64,000 nt of DNA from Planococcus citri (taxonomy: Eukaryota > Arthropoda > Insecta > Hemiptera > Pseudococcidae). Every line of letters starts with the position of its first letter. Position 1 is the stretch's first letter. The stretch is from positions 44,984,836-45,048,835 of the forward strand of contig NC_088681.1 in NCBI RefSeq assembly GCF_950023065.1. Reading direction: 5' to 3'. The notes beneath the pieces are model-generated. The model saw only the letters and a program-made list of their open reading frames with translations. It had not been told where the DNA came from and did no database searches. The translations under genes were made by a program, and so were the position numbers. Below are positions 43,860 to 54,660 of this stretch, in pieces.

Positions 43860-44328
43860 TGATAGAGGGGAGATATGCCGGACCTGTAAGGGTTATATAG
43901 GATTAAGTATATGTGTTGGTAACACTGATCACGCGTCGCGACACAGGGCTACAAGCCCACGGAGCGGCGCTGCGGCCGATTGTTATATTGTTGAGGTACG
44001 TAGTGATCGGACGTGTCGACGCGATATAATCTCGGTGGTGTATTATAGCCATAATTGGCAAGAAAGCGTATTATATTAGTTTTAATTGTGTTTAATTATA
44101 AGTAATTAGTGTTAAGTGTTAAGTATCGTGTTGATACATATAAACCTTCTTAAAAGGTATTTAACTGTGTTTATTCTTTTACGTTTAATACAAAGTGTCT
44201 TACACGTGACTACATTTTACTTATTGTGTGATATAATTGGTATAGCCTTTGGCCGGGGTAAGTAATATTCTCAGAGTATTCAGCTTATGCAGTATCACCT
44301 AGTGGTACGTAATATCATTATATTTACA
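43860..44328 (+). repeat. 3' LTR (469 bp)
   Basis: It runs from TGATAGAGGGG to ATATTTACA and looks identical by eye to the 5' LTR over 469 bp. Identity of the two LTRs indicates a very recent insertion, or gene conversion. Confidence 0.97.
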
Positions 44329-44332
44329 GTCA
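44329..44332 (+). other. Target-site duplication, right copy (GTCA)
   Basis: Matches 27211-27214. The following CATGATAC continues the satellite unit interrupted on the left. Confidence 0.9.
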
Positions 44333-45480
44333 CATGATACTTTTTTAGAATCGGAAAAATCATGACCCAATTTTGGAGTTCAACATTCGTCAAAAGTGCC
44401 AGAAATATGGTTTCGTCGAAATAATTGGACTTCTGGCGAAATTTTAACACATTTTGATAAGTCATATGACGACACTTTTTCAAAAATCTAAAAAAATCAT
44501 CATCCAATTTTGGAAATCGAAATTTGTCCGAAATGCTCAAAATACATTTTCGTTGAAATAATTGGACTTCTGACGACATTTTAACACATTTTGATAGGTC
44601 ACATGACACTTTTTCAAAAATTTTAAAATCATCACCCAATTTTGGAGTTCAAAATTCGTCAAAAGTGCGAGAAATATAGTTTCGTCGAAATAATTGGACT
44701 TCTGATGACATTTTAACACATTTTGATAAGTCACATGACACTTTTTCAAAAATCTAAAAAATCATCATCCAATTGTGGAAATCGAAAATTTGTCCAAAAT
44801 GCTCCAAATACATTTTCGTCGAAATAATTGAATTTCTGACGAAATTTTAACACATTTTGATAGGTCACATGACACATTTTCAAAAATTTTTAAATCATCG
44901 CCCAATTTTGGAGTTCAAAATTCGTCCAAAACGCTCAAAATATAGTTTCGTCGTAATAATTGAATTTCTGACGAACTTTAACACATTTTGATAGGTTACA
45001 TGACACTTATGCGAAGTTGGAAAAATCGTGACCCAATTTTTGAAGTTCAAAATACATTTGTGACGAAATAATTGAATTTCTGACGAAATTTTAACACATT
45101 TTGACAGGTCACATGACACTTTTTTAAAAATCTAAAAAAATCATTACCCAATTTTGGAAATCAAAATTTGTCCAAAATGTTCAAAATATATTTTCGTTGA
45201 GATAATTGAATTTCTGACAAAATTTTAACACATTTTGATAGGTCACATGACACATTTTCGAAAATTTTAAAATCATCGCCCAATTTTGGAGTTCAAAATT
45301 CATCAAAAATGTTCAAAATACATATTTTTGACGAAATAATTGCATTTCTGGCAAAATTTTAAGACATTTTGATAGGTCTCACATGATATTTTTTCAAAAT
45401 CCGAAAAGGTCATGACCCAATAATTTTGAAACTCAAAATTCGTCAAAATGCTCCTAAATACATTTTTGTTAAATTTATTT
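44329..45480. repeat. Satellite array, period ~132-136 bp, right part
   Basis: The word AATAATTG plus TTTTAACACATTTTGATA recurs at about 44420, 44556, 44688, 44822, 44954, 45066, 45200 and 45334. That is 8-9 diverged units, one shortened to ~112 bp. Because 132 = 3 x 44, minus-strand frames stay open across units and produce a repeating 44-residue peptide pattern (44295-44639, 44537-44749, 44895-45119, 45303-45500). These are repeat artefacts, not genes. Confidence 0.88.
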
Positions 45481-46644
45481 TTCTCAGATGTAAATTTCAT
45501 CAGGTTGATGAAAAAAATCTGAAATTTTTGTTTTTAAAAAAATTTACTCTTTCTCCACTCAAATTCATTCAATTTGTTTGACGATTTCGAAAAATCACTT
45601 TCCATACTGTTCGAAAAATTCAAAATCCACCAATTTATACGAATTGATTTTTAATCGTAATTCTCATTTGAATAAGGAAGCAAGGTAATAAACAGAGAAA
45701 TGGGCTCGAGCAAGTAGGCTATAAGTATATTAAAATTGACAAATTAATAATTTTTCTTATCCTCTGAATTCGAAACACACTCATACTCGTGTTTGATTTC
45801 TTGAGTATAGCTAATTCAAATTTGACATTCAACCGAAGCCATACTTAGCTAATGAAGTATAAAAATTTACTCAACTCGGATTCCGAAGTACGAAGATAAG
45901 AGGTAAATTTTGATAAAATGTTGTAATATTTTGAGAAGCAATTGAGTGCTATTCAAATATTGAAAAAAACTTTTTAATTCGAATCTGAGCTGATTACGAC
46001 GAGTGAGGGTCACGCGGTGCCTCTCCCATAACCCATAACTTTACTCTCGTATTATACAAGCTGCCATCATCAAATTATCAGCAACTTACGTAGGTATGTA
46101 TTATGGAAACAGAGAGAGGAAAATTGAAGCGTGAATTGAAATAACGTGTAATTTACGCGTTTATTAGCCACATATTGAGATAAAATCACGTGATACGTTT
46201 ATATTATTATGGTAGGTTGGTATACGCGAACGCGACAGACACCAACGACGAAGGTGAAATTCCTTCGGCATAATTTCGGTCCTATAACGACACCAATGTA
46301 CACATTTAAGCTGCCCGGTTGATGGATAAGTGTACTCGTACATAGCTCGATTGCCAAAACACGCCAATGCCTCGGATAGCCCTCGATGAACGAGTACAAT
46401 TCGCATAACAATTACGATGAATCGCACTTAAAACAGCGGAAATTGACAACATGAGTAACATGAGTAAATCGTTTACATACGTGTACGATTGCGCGATTTA
46501 TCTCGAACAGGCACGTATACACGTTTCTTGTTCGTCTGCCAATTCCTATGTGTTCTCCGATGGTGATGTTGGTTTGAAATTATCGAAAATACCAGAAATA
46601 TAAAAATAAACGTGTTTAAAGAATTAATCATTTTGGTTAATTAC
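45481..46644. other. Gene-free stretch, complex from about 46000
   Basis: AT-rich to about 46000, then a complex island. Overlapping minus frames 46164-46427 and 46199-46411 are open but not recognised. Confidence 0.35.
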
Positions 46645-46700
46645 CTCCATATACTCTGGCCATCCGGACAAGTTGGATCGCGGTAGATGAATTTATAAGC
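46645..46700 (-). other. Candidate 56-nt host exon (minus strand)
   Basis: On the minus strand, AAAAAAG (acceptor AG at 46701-46702) precedes 56 nt followed by GTAATT (donor, 46639-46644). The frame is open with a protein-like reading (YKFIYRDPTCPDGQSIW) and two spare bases at the end. Those bases are phase-compatible with the single leading base of 1938-2001. The pyrimidine tract is interrupted by A residues. The family is not recognised. Confidence 0.28.
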
Positions 46701-46739
46701 CTTTTTTATAGGCGAAAATAAGTTGGAAGGATTTTCACG

Positions 46740-46870
46740 ATATTCAGTGGAGACCTTTATTTCGAATTTGAAAGTCACTGAGAAAAAATTTTAGAAGTTG
46801 GAAATGCCCCTGGAGGGGAGATATGGATTCTCAAACAGGAATCGTTTTTTTCGCTCTAAAATGGCCCAGT
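46740..46870 (+). repeat. Dispersed repeat copy (GGAGACCTTTAT ... TTTTTTCGCTCTAAAA)
   Basis: Shares a series of words with 53500-53620 (same strand) and with 55745-55890 (opposite strand): a GAGACCT segment, CACTGAG-AAAAATTTT, CCCCTGGAGGGGA and TTTTTTCGCTCTAAAA. No coding capacity; ends undefined. Confidence 0.55.
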
Positions 46871-48539
46871 TCTAAAAAATAGTACATATTAGACGTGATT
46901 TGAAAATTTTTTTCTTCAATTATTTTTCATTAATTACTTAATACAAAAATATCGAAAAATAAGTAAACAAATTGAAAACAAAAAGGCAAAAAATCCTCCC
47001 AAAAAAATTAAAATTTCCAAAAACAAGATCAAAAATCAAAAACACTCTGAAAGCCTCCCGAGTTATTTTCGATTTCTACAGAATTTTGAAATTCCCAACT
47101 GCACATATTTTATTGACTATATAAGAAAAAAATTTCAAAAAATCAAACGTCTTATTCATCCTGCTGCTTCCATTTGCACCAATAATTGACGTACCTTGCC
47201 TAAAATCACCCCTCCCCCTCCAATCAAAATTCTACAATTTTTACTTTTGTACTATTTGATTTTTCAAAAATACGTTTTTCGAACTAGAAAAATTTGAAAA
47301 GATTTTTTTTTTAAATTTCAAAATAATTCAATTTTTATGAGGGAGAGGAGCGTTAATTTTTATAAGCTGAAGTAAATCGTATAAGAATCAGTTGTGTAAT
47401 TTTACCATGTATCATTTTCTTATTTTTTTCTGTTCGTTCCCAATTTTTTCAAATCTGAGAATTTTTTCCTAAGTAGGTAAAGTGAGTAAGCCATGGAAAT
47501 TTCTGAAATCATGCAAATCGTGCTAGATATTAATTTCTGAGATATACCTATCAATCTTTATGACATTTTAGGTTATTTTTGAATTTTGTTCATTTATTTT
47601 TTTGAAGAAAATTATTACGTACTAAAGTTAACGATTTTACTATTTCGATTGAGTCACGAAATATCTGAGAAAAACAGACTTGAAGAAATAAACCGTTGAT
47701 TATGATTAAGGTAGGTAGGTACTAGGTAGGTACCCTAATATGTTACATGCACTTAATCACTGATAAGGGCGAATTTTCTCAGAAGAAAAACTAATACCTA
47801 CTAGGATGCATTTTTCTAAAAAGTTGGCGATATATGTAAACAATCAATAAAAATATAATTAAGAAAAACTAATCATTACTGATTTCATTTATCAAGAATA
47901 TTTGAACGTTTCAATTGATCCAACTCAGCAGAAGATGACTACCATATCTTTAGTTCTGTCAACTTGAAAGTTTTGAAAAATAGCAATTTACCTAAACTGA
48001 TTTTCAACACACCTATACGCAATGTACATACAAAAGCGCAATCAAAATCGCATGATCTAATCAATATTTTCGTAAACAGTTTACACTATTTTAAAGAGCG
48101 TGAAATTTTGAACATTTCCCTCGCTTACATTGCCCATTTAGCATTTTTAGTTTTCGAGATGATTCAATTCAAAATCTGTATTTTTGAAATACAAATAGCT
48201 CAAAAACTAAGAACCCCACAGGGGTAATGTAAGCGCAGTGTCACAGCGAGCCAATGTGGGTCTGGGGCAAAAATTGTGGCCTCTCGACAAATTTTTACAC
48301 CTCCTCCCTTCTTTGAAGCAAGTACTTACATAGCTAAGTATGTCATTTTTTTCATTTTTTATTTCTTGAATTAAGGTTGAAAATGAGTCGTTTACAAAAC
48401 AGAATTTTTGTACGAGTTTTTCTCCATGAAGACCCCCCCCCCCCACAGCCAAAAATAATATTTTAGTATTCAGCGACCAAAGGTTTATTAGGCAAGTTTA
48501 TTCTAATGCAGTTTTTTTAAAAAGAAGTCTTCCCAAATT
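46871..48539. other. AT-rich gene-free stretch
   Basis: Contains GTAGGTAGGTAC-type repeats near 47711 and a C homopolymer at about 48433. The open frames 47964-48227 (plus) and 48207-48452 (minus) show no known domain. Confidence 0.35.
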
Positions 48540-48860
48540 GATAAAAAGTTTTCTTCAAAAATAAAAACTTAATTTTTGGAGTTTTCATTTTTGAAAGTTG
48601 CGGTCAGGAACACATTTTTTTTGCATCATCGATCAAAAGTTTTATTTTATGACGTCTACGAAGAACTTTTTTACAAGTATGATTTAATAGCTTTTGTTCC
48701 ACGAAGTTTCCATTTTCCTTAAAAATGAAGTTTTTCAGTTTTTCTTCAAAAATGAAGGTTGAATTTTCAATCCAAAAGTAAACGTTCACATACTTTCTTC
48801 AAAAACGAAATAAATTGTCATTTTTTGTTCAAAAATGAAGTTTTTAGTTCGAAACATGGT
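48540..48860. repeat. Degenerate TTCAAAAATGAAGTTTTT repeats
   Basis: Variants of (T)TCAAAAATGAAGTTTTT occur about six times at irregular 25-60 bp spacing. No coding is supported. Confidence 0.55.
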
Positions 48861-49561
48861 GTTCGCATTTTCTCTAAAAAACACGGACTCTCTAATTTCA
48901 AAACAGCTCAAAGTTGAGCTTTTTAAAATAAATTTCAACTTTCGACATTATGATACTTAATAAAGAAAAACTTCTGGGGTTGATTTAAAAATCTGAAAAA
49001 AATTCCGAAAATAAATTTCAAAATTCGACTATGGTTTTTGCTCTACAATTCGGAAACTATAGGAGAGGGGAAAGGGCACGCTCCTACCAGACAAAGAAAT
49101 TTCGAAAAAATAACTCAGGCCAGAATTTCAGTTTCTGAATTCCACTTTCCGATTTTCGGCAAATTTCTAAAAATTCCAATTTGGAACATTTTTAAAGAAA
49201 AAATCAAAATGTAATCAAATTGAGACAAGATGTCTGGAATTTGGTTCATACTCCATTTTCGACCGCTTGAATCAATTTCGTAAAGGTTTCGAATCATTCT
49301 GGACTCTCCAGCGAGATTTTTGGATTTTCCAGTCTTGGGAAAATTTCCATTAAAAAAGCAAACTCGAGTTCAGTATACCTCATCTGTTTCAAAAATAATT
49401 GCTTGGGAGAATTTTGGATTTAAACCTGCAAAAATGCAATAATTTATTTCGAAAACTTATACCCGAATCCATCAACATAGGGTCATAAACACGAATAATC
49501 GAAAAAGCGACAAAAACATCCTATTTCAGCTCGAAATTTGGGCTCTTTCGGGCTCAGGACT
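48861..49561. other. AT-rich gene-free stretch
   Basis: No repeat unit, RNA or coding region recognised. Confidence 0.35.
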
Positions 49562-50594
49562 TTTTTTTTGGGGGGGGGGGGTTATAATTACAAGATTATT
49601 ACACCCGTAAGGGGGGGTTAGATTTGGTTTGTGAGGTTGATGTTTTTTATTAGGGAGATGAATTTTTGTATTTCCGAGGGTTCGTCAGGGATAGTAGGTG
49701 GGTTTTCTTTTATCTGTAGTGTAAGTCAGTTTTGTTTTAGTCGGGGACAGTTGAAAAGTATGTGTTGGGTGGATGTGGGTTCGTTTCTGCAAAATTGGTA
49801 TGAGGGTTTTGGTTCTTTTTGGTATAAGTGGTTGTGAGTAATTTTTGTGTGGCCTATTCTTAGTCTGGTAATAAGGATTTCTTCTTTTCTGTTCAGGTGG
49901 CCTAGATTTTTCCAGGGGAGGGTTGTTTTTTTATGTTGGAAGAGTTTGTTTGAAGTTTGTTGTGACCAAAAGTTCTGCCAGTTAGTAAATGTGTTGTGAG
50001 TGATTAGAGATTTAATGTCATCAGGAGTGAGAGAGGTATGAGGGGAGGGGGCAGCGGCTGTTTTTGCTAATCTATCAACAGTTTCGTTTCCAGTGATACC
50101 TATGTGGTGAAGCTAATTGAGTAATCATAATATTGGAGGTTAAAAAGGGACTTATGTATGTCTTGGACTATGGGATGGTCAGAAAAAATGTTTTTAATGG
50201 ATAGCAGTGAACTTAGTGAGTCGCTTTGGATTAAGAATTTTTTATTTTCTGATTGAATGGAAATTATATCTATTAGGCAATGTTTTATGGCAGTGAGTTC
50301 AGCAGTAAAAATGGATGCACAGTTGTGAATTTTGAAACTGAGAACTTTGTCATTAATTGAGTAAGCATAACCAGTATGAATGTTAGAAATTTTTGAACCA
50401 TATGTGAAGCATAAGTTATATTCAGTATAGTTTGATAACAGTCCTAAGTAATGACTCTTGATTAATAATGGGGAGTGATCATGTTTTGGGTAGTTTCTTA
50501 AGTAAAATTCCATCTGTATAGGTTTGAGAGACCAAGGGGGATAAGATATTGGTTTATATGTCTTTTCTTTTTCAAAATCAAACTTTCCAAACAT
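49562..50594 (-). pseudogene. 5'-truncated, frame-broken non-LTR retrotransposon (LINE) 3' end: RNase H and C-terminal zinc motif
   Basis: On the minus strand from 50594, a 164-codon frame begins after the missing RT with a linker carrying YPPW. It enters a LINE-type RNase H: FTYGSK (catalytic Asp of TDGS replaced by Tyr), FTAELTAIKHC and SDSLSSL. A TAG at 50100-50102 ends it, but sequence directly downstream continues in another frame with HIGITGNETVDRLAKT, the usual HxGIxGNExAD block. So a small deletion near 50112 shifted the frame. Beyond it come RLRIGHTKITHNHLY and a degraded C...H..C Cys/His motif, then a stop, a short 3' UTR and a poly-A tail (T run on plus at 49562-49569). It is a dead-on-arrival copy of the I/Jockey-like group. 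Confidence 0.85.
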
Positions 50595-52486
50595 CTATTA
50601 TTCACACACAATAAAATGTTTACTTCTCGAAACTCAAATTTTCGAAAGCTTCTGCCCTCACTTCGTTCGGGTCTATTTGATTTTATTTTTCAAACTTAGA
50701 ACTTCTAAAAAATCATTATTGAAATTCTAAAATTTTGGAACCGAAAAAATCAAACTCATCACATGAAAAACATTGTGTTTTCACCTCGTATTGAAATACG
50801 AGATGTTTGAAAGCTTTTTGCCGCTCTACGCTCGAGATAATTTGTTTTTCGTTTACAAAATAATAAATTCTAACCGACAGCACCGTAAGTATATTATAAG
50901 GAGACGACCTTTCTATAATGTCAACTGGTAGAACTGTTTTCTGATCTTTCGTTTTATTCGGCAAATTTGGTACATTTTTTTTTCTCATGTTGGTCAGAAA
51001 ATTATTGTCTGCACCCCCCCCCCTCCCTTAACCTTTAGTTTCATCCCTGGATATTGAATTACAAAATATGAGTAAGTAATAAGGGATCCTCGATGTCAGA
51101 AAATTGACGGGTTAACCTTTTGAAAAAAAACAAAAAAACACCACACGAATTGTACGAAATTCGGTCAGGGTATCATTGGTCGAGGCGGTATTAACAAAAG
51201 AGAACTGAGAGAACGATGATTGCTACGTACAGTAGGTCTACATCTCGTTCAGGGAGAGAGAATAATATGATGTTTACCAGATGCTATTTAGTAAGTAGTG
51301 CACTGTGTATCGTGTACTGTTGTTTTGCACCGTGCACACGTTTCAAAATACCCTTTACAATTTTTAAGAAGACCTTGCAAAAAAATATCTCCCTATTTTT
51401 ACGAGGTGGTACTCAAACACAAGTAGACTCAGGTAGGAGTTCTGGCTACACTAACCTTCCATCTGATTCTTCTCGTGGAAACCAATCGATCCCTTTTTTT
51501 TTGGTCGATGTTCTAGCTCGTGGTAAATAAATCATCGCTGGTTGTAATATTCGGTTAGTAATGACAATCGTGATTGAATGGCACGAGACAGAGGTATTAT
51601 TAGCACTTTTTTTACCAGCCGAAGGACAGGGAAGGGTATATTACAGGCTCCTCTACATAGTATAATTCTACGTGTGTATGATACAGATATACGATTTTAT
51701 TGTAAACAACAATGGTGCGCATGGCGCGTGAAATTATAGAATTAAAATCAAATACGTATACTCGTAGTTTATAAGGTGGAATTGTATTATCATCCGAATA
51801 CATATTGACTTGTAATATGTAGTCGAAAAAATATCATGTCTGTGGCTGAATCGAGACAGCTGGACGATAATTGGAGGTCCCGTCGTCGCCATCGCCACAT
51901 TAAGTAATTCCATATGACTTAAGTAGGTACCTGCGTATAACCTTTTCATACTCGGTATTAGTAGGTGTTTATAACGTAATATCTGCAACTGCCAAAACAC
52001 ACTGCAGAGTGAGAAGAAGTGGGAGGGAAAATCTAAAGAAAAAAATCGAATTAATTTTGACACATGTTTCGTTAAGGCTCGTGTTATTTTTCGCATTACG
52101 AGCTGAGCTGTCTTGTTTTTTACTCGTTTCAATGTCGCGATAATGAAATTTCCAATCATAAAATGGTAGGCAATTACTCGACATAATATGTCTGACTATT
52201 TCGATACACGAGCATGCGACGCCGGGCCCCGTTTTAATAAATTATCACGCGGACATTGCCTATATGCCTCTTATACGAGTGTCTATCTTGCTACAGTAAA
52301 ATGTGGAGTTAAATTGTAGGCTATAAATTGTATATTAAGGGTTATAAAGCGAAATAGTTTAAAGAACCGTTTACGTGTGTAGGGTCGCACGAGTATTTTT
52401 AACACTTTAAATAATCGAGCGTACGTAATACCCGCAACGTTCCTAGCTTCGGTGTTTTTCCACCCAACGTGTTCCTCCTGTCCCAG
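50595..52486. other. Gene-free stretch, complex from about 51120
   Basis: 50640-51000 is AT-rich, with GAAGTGAGGGCAGAAGC-like words (reverse) near 50650. The island 51120-52440 is non-repetitive. Open frames 51216-51530 (plus) and 51734-52159 (minus) have no recognised domain and no clear start context. Confidence 0.35.
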
Positions 52487-52538
52487 ATCTCTCTAATCTG
52501 CAGTATGATCCGCAAAACGGCGTTTTGTTCAATTTCCC
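52487..52538 (+). other. Candidate 52-nt host exon (plus strand)
   Basis: This has the best splice consensus among the exon-like segments. A pyrimidine-rich tract ends in CTGTCCCAG (acceptor AG 52485-52486) and the segment is followed by GTAAGTGT (52539). With two leading and two trailing spare bases the frame reads LSNLQYDPQNGVLFNF. The leading AT is phase-compatible with the trailing G of 7956-8027. The trailing CC is compatible with the plus-strand reading of 61578-61674. The family is not recognised. Confidence 0.4.
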
Positions 52539-53989
52539 GTAAGTGTACTGTTTCCAACAACGTTCATTAGCTCGCGAAAAAAAAAATTAAAACCCCTTCA
52601 GCCTGAAAAATCTATAACTAATAAGCCGCCATCGTTAACATCAAAAACACTCCGGAAAAACACAATCGCCTCGAGATATCGAAGGGTGTACTGAGTGCTT
52701 CGCTTATGCTTGGTTTTAGTGAACCGTGTTTTTGAAGGTGAAGGGATCTGCTTTCCGTTCCCTCCGTGAGATGCGGTACATTTAAATGAGATCCTTCGAG
52801 CTCTCTCTCTCTGTGCGTGTAGAAGCTTCTGTGTTGTTAGGCCTTTTCCGCCTCGTATCTTTAGCAGTTTAAATGATACAGGGAGGCGTTTAAGTGTTAG
52901 GTCTTTGATGTGAAAAAGAAACCATATGTACTATGTGAGAAGGATACGTTCGTTCTGCGGTGTAATGGTTATTATAACTGAATTTGCACAGAGCTGAAGC
53001 AAAAATTTAACACGTACCTAGCAATACTCCTATAGGTATATTGAAACGTAAATACATTTTTGGCGTGATACGATTAAAATGAAGTTCCTAATCGATATTT
53101 AACTGCTGTAAACTTGTTTTTAAGATATTTTTCGAGTGATAAAATCAGTTTGAAATACCTAAAAAATGAAATTAAATGAAGGGTGGAGCAGATGGGAAGC
53201 TAAAAAAGATGAAAATAGATGTTTTTTTGGAAGCTGGCTGCGATTTTCAACATGAACTCGCGTATTTTTTCAAACTTCATTTTTTTATCTGTTCGATTAG
53301 GTATTTTGTCAACTTACGAGGCATTGGAAAAATTGTAACATACTCATATTCTACTAAAATATGGCAGTTTAACTCTGAAGGAATTAAATTTTTTGAAAAG
53401 TTTTAACGAAACTCGAGAATTGGTAAATTAGTTTGCAAATTTCAGAACTCTACGCTGGGCAGACCAGGAGAGAGTGCTAAAACTGTTTTTTTTAATCAAA
53501 AAAATACCAACAATGGAGATTTTATCGTGAATAGGAAGTCATTCACAAAAAATTTTAGTTCCAAAAGAGCATTTGATTTTCAAAAAATCTTTTTTTCGCT
53601 CTAAAAAGTGACCGAAATGACAATTTCAAAAGATAGTACTTCAGATTCAACTTACAAGTTAGATGTAGTAGATCATCTTTATAAAACTAAATCGGATAAA
53701 AACAGCCAAAATGACCAAGAAATAGGTAAAAATAGGCTCTTTTTTGTCTCTTCTTTGAGGGGGGGGAGACGCTCATTCTTGAAAGTTGTAAGTGCATAAT
53801 AATTTTTTGTATCCCTTTCCACACCAAACATCTAAAAATAATTAACTTTCATCTCGGGTGTAAAAAAATTTTCTTTTTGCTCCAAAATTGCCAAATAAGA
53901 GTCCTGTTTTTTGCCACATTTGCTCGTAAGGTTCTGTATTTTTTTGTCAAACTTGTCCAAGTCAAACATTGACAATTTCTAGAATAGTT
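52539..53989. other. Gene-free stretch
   Basis: 52700-53030 is complex with a CT-repeat tract near 52801. From 53030 on it is AT-rich, with a dispersed-repeat copy at about 53500-53620. Open frames at 53176-53406 and 53608-53799 are not recognised. Confidence 0.35.
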
Positions 53990-54660
53990 GTCAAAGTGTA
54001 AATTTTTGTAAAAATGTCAAAAAGCGTCAGTTTTTGGCAAAATGGTCAAGAAGTGTTAATTTTTGGTACAATTGTAAAAAAGTGCCCATTTTTTGCACAA
54101 TTGTGAAAGAGTGTCATTTTTGGAACAATTGTCAAGAAGTGTTCATTTTTGACACACTCGTCAAAAAGTGTCTGTTTTAGACACAATTGTAAAGAAGTGT
54201 CTATTTTAGACACAATTGTCAAGAAATGTCTGGTTTTTTGCACAATTGTCAAGAAATGTCTGTTTTTTTGCACAATTGTCAAGAAATGTCTGTTTTTTGC
54301 ACAATTGTCAAGAAATGTATATTTTTGCACAATTGTCAAGAAATGTCTATTTTTGACACAATTGTCAAGAAATGTCTAATTTTACACAACTGCCAAGAAA
54401 TGTCTATTTTTACACATTTATCAAGATGTGTCTATTTCTGGCACAATTGTCAAAAAGTGCCCTTTTTTGTACAGTAGTTAAAAAGTGTCATTTTTTTGCA
54501 CAAATTGTCAAGAAGTGTCTATTTTTTGACACAATTGCCAGAAAGTGTCATTTTTTGCACAATTGTTAAAAAGTGTCATTTTTTGGCACAATTCTCAAAA
54601 AGTGTCTATTTTCGGCACAAATGTCAAAAAGTGTCTGTTTTAGGTAAAAAGAGCCAATTT
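53990..54660. repeat. ~30-bp minisatellite (CACAATTGTCAAGAAATGTC...)
   Basis: About 20-22 diverged tandem units, each containing (T)TTTGCACAATTGTCAA(G/A)AA(A/G)TGTC followed by a T run of variable length. The most uniform block is 54200-54380. Because many units are near 30 bp (a multiple of three), frames stay open on both strands (54046-54339 minus; 54149-54379, 54226-54477, 54372-54569 plus), giving NCQEMSVF-like peptide repeats. These are artefacts. Confidence 0.88.

Larger units (their letters stand above)
27215..44328 (+). mobile_element. 17.1-kb Ty3/Gypsy-class LTR retrotransposon with extra genes
   Basis: The order is 5' LTR, PBS, leader, gag, -1 frameshift signal, pol, 107-aa ORF, 96-aa ORF, intron-like segment, 876-aa RING/SGNH-like ORF, 3' non-coding, weak PPT, 3' LTR. 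Pol order (protease, RT, RNase H, integrase) and the GPY/F motif place it in Ty3/Gypsy (Metaviridae-like). At 17,114 bp it is far longer than the usual 5-8 kb. Both LTRs look identical, all major frames are open and the catalytic motifs (except the first RNase H) are present, so the insertion is probably recent and the copy possibly active. Unusual features are the SGNH-like domains, the second RNase H inside integrase, the RING ORF in the env position, and no recognisable Env. Confidence 0.97.

Noticed and set aside
44295..45500. Minus-strand open frames giving a repeating ~44-residue protein
   Set aside because: They follow the ~132-bp satellite unit, a multiple of three. Units are diverged, frames break between them, and there is no domain or start context.
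50100..50594. Functional host RNase H gene
   Set aside because: The first catalytic Asp is Tyr, the frame is broken before the HxGIxGNE block, and a poly-A tail follows the 3' end. It is a dead LINE fragment.
51216..51530. 104-codon plus-strand frame with a hydrophobic segment, possible secreted protein
   Set aside because: There is no conserved motif and no convincing splice or start context. The hydrophobic part is not at the N terminus.
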